Source: Pardosa pseudoannulata (lineage: Eukaryota; Arthropoda; Arachnida; Araneae; Lycosidae). Taken from it: DNA of 64,000 nt. The stretch lies in the NCBI GenBank assembly GCA_032207245.1, contig CM063501.1:84190865-84254864 (forward strand), written 5' to 3'. Position numbers and translations under genes: made by a program. Each line of letters starts with the position of its first letter. The first letter of the stretch is position 1. Shown one piece after another: positions 55,981-64,000 of the stretch. The notes under the pieces are model-generated. The model saw only the letters and a program-made list of their open reading frames with translations, made no database searches and was not told the DNA's origin.

Positions 55981-57480
55981 ATAGATCTTACATTATAAAT
56001 AAATAGACAGAAGAGGAGAAGATATATAAGAAGTGAAATCTCCCACTTTGACACCTTATCAACACAGCTATCCGCACTGACTCTGGGAGTAGGAATGGGA
56101 TCGTCATCTTTCGTAACTCCACAATAAGGAAAAAGGAGAAATATTAAAAGAACAGAAAAATAGGAACACACTGAGAAGGGAATAGAACTATAGAAAAGAT
56201 AGAACCCCCTCCTAAAAGACATAGCATCTAGTACTAAAGCAATACAAACAACGCATGGACAAGAGAAAAACAGAGGAAAAATAAAGAATAGAATTACCCA
56301 CACACAACTTCTAGAACAGCAGACACGGTAATAATTAAAACGAAGAATAAAAAAAATAAAGATAGCTATTAGGATATGTATATATTACTATTGAACAACA
56401 ATAATTTTCCACTATGTGCAATTTTATAATTTTTGTCTTTGCTTTAACGATACAAGTTTGAGGAAATTATCTTCAGAATTTTATTATCTTCTCCGGTGCT
56501 CAGCATTAGAAACGAAAAAAAATTGCTGGTTCCGAATGTGTTAATGTAATAATTAAAAATAATATTTTTTTAAAAAAAAAGAAGCCGATTTCTAAGGAGT
56601 GAACATCTTAGTACAAAAATAAAAATAAAGATATTTCTGGATAGTGTCTTATTTTTTTCTTCCTCACTTCTGAATCTGGAGATGCTCTCAGACTCTTTCA
56701 CTTTATAGGATCTTATCATTTGGAATCTTCCTAGTTTTACTTTATAATCCTCTCAAGAACTAGCCGGAAAAAAAGTCTTAGAAAATCCTAGGAAAAAGCT
56801 AGTAAGAGATGACCAGCTATTGAGTTTAAGTCACATACTCAGCTTTTAAAAAAATAAGAGCCTCATACTTTGAAGCGTTAACACTTCTTTTTGTATTCAG
56901 TTGGACTGATAGTGGATAAGAATATTATACATATGCTAGAATAAAAAGATGTTTCAACTTCTTAGATTTTTCTTTTGATATTAAATTTAAAAGTGCGCTG
57001 AATAAGGAAAAATGAAATAAAAGTTATAAATGTTATTCGACTGCACTGAATAATGGTGCTTAATGTTATTTTTTAATGTTGGAGTTAAAGTAAATAAGAG
57101 CATTAAAATAAAATTGGGTTTCAGCTTTTAGTTTTTTTTTTAATAATGAGTTATGGGATATGCAGACTATGATTAAATCAAGGAGAAGCTTTAAATGATA
57201 TTATTCTCTATTAAATTACGTTACTTAATGGTACTCCTTTGTTTACTTCAGTGGTTATGCAGTACCGAAAAATATGGGTTTCATATTTTTAATATTAATT
57301 AAACGTATAAAATATCTATTTTTTCATAATTTAACTGTACCTGATTTAGAACCGTATGCTAAAGTAAATATCATGAAAAATAGAAATATATATTTTTGAA
57401 ACGAAAGTGCCAGTAGATGGTATTTAAAATTTTAATCTTACATTTTGTAGTGAACTGTGTGAAATATTCGAACTTACTCA
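55981..57480. other. intergenic, nothing recognised
   Basis: AT-rich sequence. A 111-codon minus-strand frame at 55968-56303 is hydrophobic but has no recognisable domain and overlaps the end of the tandem repeat. Confidence 0.4.
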
Positions 57481-57483
57481 GAA

Positions 57484-57868
<385 letters not shown>

Positions 57869-57870
57869 AT

Positions 57871-58166
57871 AATGAAACAATTCTCTTAATGGCATATAAA
57901 TATATAAACGTTGGATTGCTATCTATCGTCAATTAAGAAAAGCAATATGAATTAAGGTGCGATATCATGTGACAAGGTGAATCGCATATCTTAATATCTA
58001 CATACTTCCTCGCATACTGTATACTTCATACTTTAATATCTACATTTTTTATGGTAGCTCCAATTAGCTATGCAAAAAGTGGTAATTTTTATGAAAAACT
58101 GGGTAATTTGTACAAAGAATAGATATTCATGAAAAATAACTCTTCCACCCATCTATATATATAGAG
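57871..58166 (+). repeat. repeat R, copy 1
   Basis: Non-coding segment found inverted at 59844-60112. Shared words: GCGATATCATGTGACAAGGT, TTAATATCTACA, TTTTTTATGGTA, GGGTAATTTGTACAA and CCATCTATATATATA. Both copies are bordered by TA-rich sequence, suggesting a mobile element of unknown type that targets or seeds microsatellites. Confidence 0.75.
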
Positions 58167-58212
58167 AGAGATAGGATAGTGTGGGAGAAAATAAATGCAA
58201 AGAGAGAGAGAA
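58167..58212 (+). repeat. repeat R flank, copy 1
   Basis: GATAGGATAGTGTGGGAGAA then ATAAATGCAAAGAGAGAG. The same words occur inverted at 59095-59147. Confidence 0.7.
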
Positions 58213-58223
58213 GACAGAATATA

Positions 58224-58590
<367 letters not shown>

Positions 58591-59094
58591 GTTGCGCTTC
58601 TAAAAAGTGAAAATTACGATTTTAAAATTTGAATCAATTCTTCAAACATTCTTAGTTGTTTTTACTCGAAAAATATTCTAGATAAAATTTAATCACCGAG
58701 TTCTGAAAGGGTTGAAAAAAAAAGACAAAATCGATTGCCTCATTTCAACTCTCCCCTGTCAAATGCCTTTGCGCGATAAAAGATTTTTAGAACATTCAGA
58801 AAAAAAAATAAACCTAGTACGACGTTTATAAAACACTTATTTTGTTTTTATAAATATCCGTTTTCAAAAGAAGCTTCCTATATCCACTGATTACTGCATC
58901 ATTGCATAAAAGTCATCGGGATGAATGGGTCAAAGGTTAAATGATTTTCTGTTTTTATCATACACGTTTGCTTTCCACCAAGTTAAGAAAATAATATGTT
59001 TATTAGATTTCAAAAAGATATTATTCTGTTTTTGAAATTATTTATTCAGTCAGTGAAAAGTTCTTTTTATAAATATGAATTTTGCTTCACTTTC
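58591..59094. other. intergenic, nothing recognised
   Basis: AT-rich spacer between SINE-B and the inverted R-flank copy. Confidence 0.4.
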
Positions 59095-59147
59095 TGCCTT
59101 CTCACTCTCTTTGCCTTTATTTCTCCCACACTATCCTATCGCATTCT
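59095..59147 (-). repeat. repeat R flank, copy 2
   Basis: The minus strand reads GATAGGATAGTGTGGGAGAA then ATAAAGGCAAAGAGAGTGAG, the inverted form of 58167-58212. Confidence 0.7.
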
Positions 59148-59150
59148 ATA

Positions 59151-59205
59151 TTAACCCTCGTGTTGGAAAATGTAGACCGTAGCACTCCAAAGAAACCAAA
59201 AAACC
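59151..59205 (+). repeat. SINE-A 3' fragment
   Basis: Reads ATTAACCCTCGTGTTGG then GTAGACCGTAGCACTCCAAA, the SINE-A tail, running on into a (TA)n tract at 59224. Confidence 0.65.
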
Positions 59206-59220
59206 AAAAACTAAATCTCT

Positions 59221-59223
<3 letters not shown>

Positions 59224-59269
<46 letters not shown>
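59224..59269. repeat. (TA)n microsatellite
   Basis: About 23 TA units. Confidence 0.95.
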
Positions 59270-59272
<3 letters not shown>

Positions 59273-59763
59273 AATCCGTTTTTTATAAAACTCCTCCACA
59301 AGGAGAAAGCTCACCAGCTAGCAATCATAAAAGTGCAAAGATGCAGTCGGGCCTCATATTGAAGAGAACGCAGAAATCTAGTTTAAACTGTATTCCAAAG
59401 CGATAACAACGTACATCCTTTCTACTTAACAACAGACAACCAAAAGCCACAGAGTTCACTCTGATCGGACAGAAGTGCACCCAAGAGCGGTGACAGAAAG
59501 AATTTTCCCACAGTAAATAACAACTTAATAAGCGAATTAAATGCAATATCAGCAAAATGCGAAACCATGTTCTGCTAACACCTTTGAAATTGCTGTATAG
59601 ACAGAAAGTTTACAGTTTTATGGCAGAAAGGAATGTTAAGTGGAAAATACTCCGTTGATTAAACCATTTAGAGACTGATAAAGATATTTAAATGAATTAA
59701 AATGAGAGAGAGGAGGTTTTTGAAGAAATATTAAAGTTAAATAATTTTGATATATTACATTAC
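59270..59763. other. intergenic, nothing recognised
   Basis: A moderate-GC stretch at 59280-59560 has a 76-codon minus-strand frame without a recognisable domain. Confidence 0.35.
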
Positions 59764-59776
59764 ATATATATATATA

Positions 59777-59812
<36 letters not shown>
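59764..59812. repeat. (TA)n microsatellite
   Basis: TA units with a short ACTT interruption near 59776, ending in ACACACAC. Confidence 0.9.
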
Positions 59813-59819
<7 letters not shown>

Positions 59820-59843
59820 TATCCCCATCATATATATATATAT

Positions 59844-60112
59844 ATCTATAACCCATATATATATAGATGGGGGGAAGAGTAATTTTGCATGAATATCCAT
59901 TCCTTGTACAAATTACCCGGTTTTTCATAGAATTACCAATTTATGCATATATATATTTGGAGATACCATAAAAAATTGTAGATATTAAAATATATGCGGA
60001 CCCACCTTGTCACATGATATCGCATCTGGATTCATATTGTTTTTCTTAGTTAACGGTAGACAGCAGTCCAATATTTATATATTTATATTTCATTACGGGA
60101 ATTGTTTTATTT
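59844..60112 (-). repeat. repeat R, copy 2
   Basis: Inverted copy of 57871-58166, aligning over nearly its whole length, with a TA-rich edge around 59844-59875. Confidence 0.75.
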
Positions 60113-62084
60113 CTAAGGCAGTATATATACCTGGTGGGCAAAAAGTCGGGACATAATTTAAAACTGAATAATACGTTACCGAATAGTGGTTAAACAGATG
60201 GGGTTTGCACTAATCGGATGTAAATGAAAACGGTTTTTTTATGATGTAAGTAAAACAGCTAATAAACTATCTGTTTGCAACCGAAAGGTGGAACTAAGAC
60301 TTTTCATTTGATTGTTGCATAGCAAATCTATGCTACTTAACAGTTAAGTAATAATTTTTCAACGTACTTTTCGTCATCCAGGAATAGATCTGGGAAACGA
60401 GGTGTCAAATTAATCACAGCAGTAAGAAACATATCTTTCGGTATGACAATCGCACTCTGCTAAGGGGTGTTTCTTTTTGGTATGTGACACCAAAGAGTCT
60501 GCAACTTCAATTTCTTTATCATTTTGGCCAAAGCAGAGCACGCTAGTCCTGATTTAGCACCTCGATCATGTATTGATATGCCCACAATACCACGCTGATA
60601 CTTTAGCGTTCTTAATGTACAGCTTATGTAAGAGGATCTTGAAGGAGGATCTGCTTTACAAAGGATAGCATTTTTAGGCATGGATATTCGACTAATAGTA
60701 CCTCTTGCAGTTACATTTAAAACTATATATGGCTTTGCATAATCTGGTGCAAGAAAATTGGTATAAATCTCTCGATTAATAAAAACAAACTATTTAAGGT
60801 ATTTTTTCTTAAGCTACCAAGTACCTGGCTTTATTTACAATCGTTTGGTGTGTTCTGGTGTAGTACATTGCATTGTCATTTCGAAGACATTGATAACCCC
60901 AAGTTGCTTTACATTGCTTTTAATTATAGTATAGTACCACTCTTCTATATTACAATGCTCAAAATTAGTAGAAACGACAAGAAAATATGCAAGAAAAATA
61001 TATAAAAATTAAAAAGTAAAAGGAGCACTCCACGTGCTACGCCTCAAAAAAATTGCCAATGTCCAAGAGAACGCTGCATTCTTTACCTTCCTTCTTTCTA
61101 CTCAGGCAACCCTACACTTTTTCCATTATCCTGTTCGTTGTTCCATTGTCCTTTTTACAATGCGTCCTTTTCCGGCTCTGCCCAGATGGACCGGGACACC
61201 AAGGATGGTCCTGAATCGCCTCCTGGAGACTAATCACAATTCTCCAAAGCTTGGTGAAGTTTAAGTGCACTTATTTTCTCTGGCCACACCACACGCTTCC
61301 TGGAGTTGCGAAAAAAACTTGGGCATTCAACCCACAACGTGTGAGTGCGGCGAGCAAATCAGTTTCACAAACCTAAACATAGCTGCACTCTCACATGGTG
61401 CATCTTTATTATCTTTATATGTAGGTAAATGATTTAAATTTAAAGTTTTTCCTGACTTTTAAACCACCGTGAACGTTGTCGGAGAACTTCCGTTACTTTA
61501 TCTAGCAGTTATAAAATTTTTCTTGTAATTTCTATTTTATTCAAAATTTTCATTGCTACGTTTTATTCTTACTAATATAAGTCTTATTCCTTAAAAAGAG
61601 AAATATAAAAGAGTCTTTCCAATTTTTGAAAAGTTCTATATTATCTAGGACGTTATCCTTTGTTCCCGATCTGTGATGTATGAAATTTCCGAACCTTAAA
61701 TAACAAGCTTCGTTTTAGAGTAAATTTTTCAAAGCATCTGGAGGTCAAGTTAAAAAAATAAATTGTCATACATTTTTTAAAACCTATATTTCTTCTGACT
61801 GAATATTTTACGATTATTTCTCTATCTTTGGGCCCTGGATATTTTTCTCTTTCGGAAAAGAGCTGATATAAAGGCAGAGACAAGAGATATAACGTAAATA
61901 GATAAATTATTACGTCCCGTAAAAAATTTGACCGAGACTACTTTTTTTTCTTTATCCCTAGATTTCGTTTTGAAATATCTCCTAATAAATTTGGTACTAG
62001 TGTTTCTACTTATTTTTCACTGTGTAACAGGGGATAAAAATTGGTTTTTGCAATGTATCGATTCAGAAATAAAGTATTCTTTTA

Positions 62085-62088
<4 letters not shown>
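60113..62088. other. intergenic, possible unassigned transposon remnant
   Basis: Near 60131, CCTGGTGGGCAAAAAGTCGG resembles a terminal repeat of a Tc1/mariner-type element, but no partner end was found. A 73-codon minus-strand frame at 60460-60681 and a plus-strand frame at 61034-61264 are not recognised. Confidence 0.25.
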
Positions 62089-62122
<34 letters not shown>

Positions 62123-62144
62123 TATATATATATTATATATATAA
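62089..62144. repeat. (TA)n microsatellite
   Basis: TA units with two AATA or TTAT phase breaks near 62115 and 62133. Confidence 0.9.
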
Positions 62145-62877
62145 ATTTTTATTGACTGTCACTGCAGCAAAAATATATGAGGTTCTGTGGAAGGAAATAA
62201 ATATAAAAACTGCCCTGGTAAATAATTAAGTACTTGCTTGTTATTCAGATTTTTCTATGCAGTAATTGGTTTCTAGAAATGAAAAGTTTTGTGTCACGTG
62301 ATTACACCTACTCTTCATAGGAAGGTGTAGAAAATTGCAGTTTTATTACTCTTGATATAAAAATGTTTCTGGCGTAGAAATGGAATTTCTCGAAATTATT
62401 AGAGATAAAAAAAAGCTTATGTACGGTTATGATATATAATCCCATCAGTTAACATGTCACGTTGTTGTTTCAAAATTGTGATTTAGAAAAAAAAGAAAAG
62501 AAAACTTTTCATTATTTATTTTTTCATTACTTTTTCTTTTTATATTGTTAAGGAATATTTCTTTCATTAAGTTTTAAAATTCATTTTTCTTTAATGTCGG
62601 AGTATAATAAATTGTATTTCATAAATTGATAATCTCTAAATTCTTATAGTACTTAAAAAACTAGTGAAGAAATGTGTTCGTAATTCCCTTTTACCCCCAA
62701 AAATGTTTAGAACGAAAAAAAATTCTAATTTTCTTTTGTCAGTTAGTAAAATATTTAACTCTTCAGTATTTAAACTAGCAAAAATTTGTCAAATTTTATG
62801 TACTTATGTACGAAAGGAAGGGTACATTAGCGTAAACGTTGCACTTGAGGCATATAATAGAATAAAGGATAAATTTG
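62145..62877. other. intergenic, nothing recognised
   Basis: AT-rich sequence. A 112-codon frame (62664-63002) runs from it into the SINE-C head and is not a gene. Confidence 0.4.
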
Positions 62878-63060
62878 CTAGCCGATGTAGCTCAGTCGGC
62901 AAAGGGGTAGAGCTCATAACCGTACGGTTGTGGGTTCGAGACCTCGTATTCATCGATTGTGACTTGCATCTAAGAAAGGTTCATGGTTGCAGTGTTTTCT
63001 AAGTACAAACCATACATCATCTGGAGATGGCAAGCCACATTTGTTGCTTAAATGACCTAG
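62878..63060 (+). repeat. tRNA-derived SINE-C
   Basis: The head has perfect pol III boxes: TAGCTCAGTCGG (A) and GGTTCGAGACC (B). The D arm GCTC/GAGC pairs. The anticodon stem ATAAC/GTTGT closes a 6-nt loop CGTACG instead of the normal 7 nt. The T stem pairs at only three positions and the 3' acceptor strand is displaced. It is therefore a SINE head, not a tRNA gene. The body runs to about 63060 through GGTTCATGGTTGCAGTG and GGAGATGGCAAGCCAC. Confidence 0.6.
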
Positions 63061-63094
63061 AAACTCGTGTGTTAAAAAAGGCGCGACTATATCG

Positions 63095-63690
63095 AGAAAA
63101 ACGGAAATCAAAATATTAAATGACCTTTCTTAAAGTTTAAGCAAAATAATTAGGATTTTATACACTAATTATTTTATAGTTGCATAAAAGAGTGGAATTA
63201 AAACTAAACGAAATTGTATTTTAAATCAAGCAACTGAATTTGGATGGCGATATCTCGGAGTGGGAATTTATTAGAATTAATACTAATATATCACAAGAAA
63301 GAAAAGAATTGTGCATTAAAATATTAAATGAGATTTTTTAAGGTTTAAACAAAATAATTATGATTTTATAACACTAATTATTTTACAGTTGCATAAAAGA
63401 GTGCACTTAAAAGTAAACGAAATAGTATTTTAACTCAAGCAACTGAATTTTGATGGCGATATCTTGGTAGTAGGATTTTATTAGAATTAATACTAATATA
63501 TTACAAGAAGGAAAATAATTGTGAATTAAAATATTAAATGAGCTTTTTTAATGTTTAAGCAAAATAATTATGATTTTATAACACTAATTATTTTACAGTT
63601 GCATAAAAGAGTGCAATTAAAAATGAATGAAATGGTATTTTAACTCAAGCTAATATATCACAAGAAGGAAAATAATTACCTACAGATGAA
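63095..63690. repeat. about 209-bp tandem repeat, 2.7 units
   Basis: AAATATTAAATGA starts units at 63111, 63319 and 63529, giving periods of 208 and 210 bp. Shared words: CACTAATTATTTTA, AGTTGCATAAAAGAGTG and GATGGCGATATCT. The third unit has an internal deletion after AACTCAAGC. Non-coding. Confidence 0.85.
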
Positions 63691-64000
63691 CTAAAATTTA
63701 TAATATAATCAAAATAAAACTTAATAACGGATAATTTAGTGCCTGTATTATGGATGATCACCTGTATGAACCAAGGAACAGACGTCCTCCACTAACTCTG
63801 TTAGTTAATGCTATTATTTGGAGACTAAGTAAGGACGAGTTTCCAAGTCAGTTCTTTACTGCCATTTAATGAATTTCATAGAAAAAGAATCAGTGGAGTT
63901 ATGATTTTCTCTTTTATAAAACTTTCACGGACCGCAAAATTGGCCTCGCGTGTGAGCCGCTGATTGAAAAAACCTGTTGTACCTCTAAGGCCGTTTTAAG
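63691..64000. other. window end, nothing recognised
   Basis: AT-rich, then moderate GC. A 39-codon plus-strand frame beginning MDDHLYEPRNRRPPL near 63750 is too short to interpret. Confidence 0.3.

Noticed and set aside
60460..60681. Transposase fragment
   Set aside because: The translation shows no recognisable catalytic or DNA-binding motif, and only one doubtful terminus lies nearby.
62881..62955. A tRNA gene
   Set aside because: A and B boxes are perfect, but the anticodon loop has 6 nt, and the T stem and acceptor stem do not pair. A SINE head is more likely.

Overview
The window is AT-rich eukaryotic DNA from an invertebrate animal, most likely an arthropod, though I cannot place it further. 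Long (TA)n microsatellites, tRNA-derived SINEs, Helitrons, TTAA-flanked piggyBac-like elements, pogo/Tigger remnants and solo LTRs fill it. There are no operons, ribosome binding sites or CRISPR arrays, and nearly every long open frame is a repeat artefact or a transposon relic.

Only one host gene can be supported: a tetraspanin on the minus strand. Its main coding exon (39018 down to 38040) is a GC-rich island carrying all four membrane segments and a six-cysteine large extracellular loop. The exon starts inside an Arg codon after a good splice acceptor. A 23-nt first coding exon at 41839-41817 (residues MFLHRAM plus two bases of an Arg codon) ends at a GTAAGA donor in matching phase and has an upstream in-frame stop. 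The spliced product is 333 residues with a 2.8-kb intron, and that intron holds a piggyBac relic.

Region by region. 0-14 kb: two Helitrons, several pogo-like relics (one broken by a solo LTR), a full-length fold-back MITE, extreme poly-G tracts, an inverted pair of SINEs and a 189-bp repeat. 14-26 kb: a second solo LTR, several MITEs (one with a perfect 8-bp target duplication), an LTR with a tRNA-Lys primer site, and a 13-14-bp minisatellite. 26-38 kb: mostly featureless AT-rich DNA with one hAT-like element. 38-42 kb: the tetraspanin gene. 42-52 kb: a third Helitron, several TTAA elements, another pogo relic, a 706-bp tandem repeat and a SINE. 52-64 kb: tandem repeats of 223, 353 and 209 bp, large (TA)n arrays, an inverted repeat pair around two SINE families, and a third SINE with a tRNA-like head.

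I see no new multi-gene system. The most notable finds are the reconstructed tetraspanin gene, a non-autonomous Helitron family with diagnostic ends in which two of three copies carry a BEL/Pao pol fragment, and a cluster of TTAA-flanked elements. All family calls are by eye and no searches were run.
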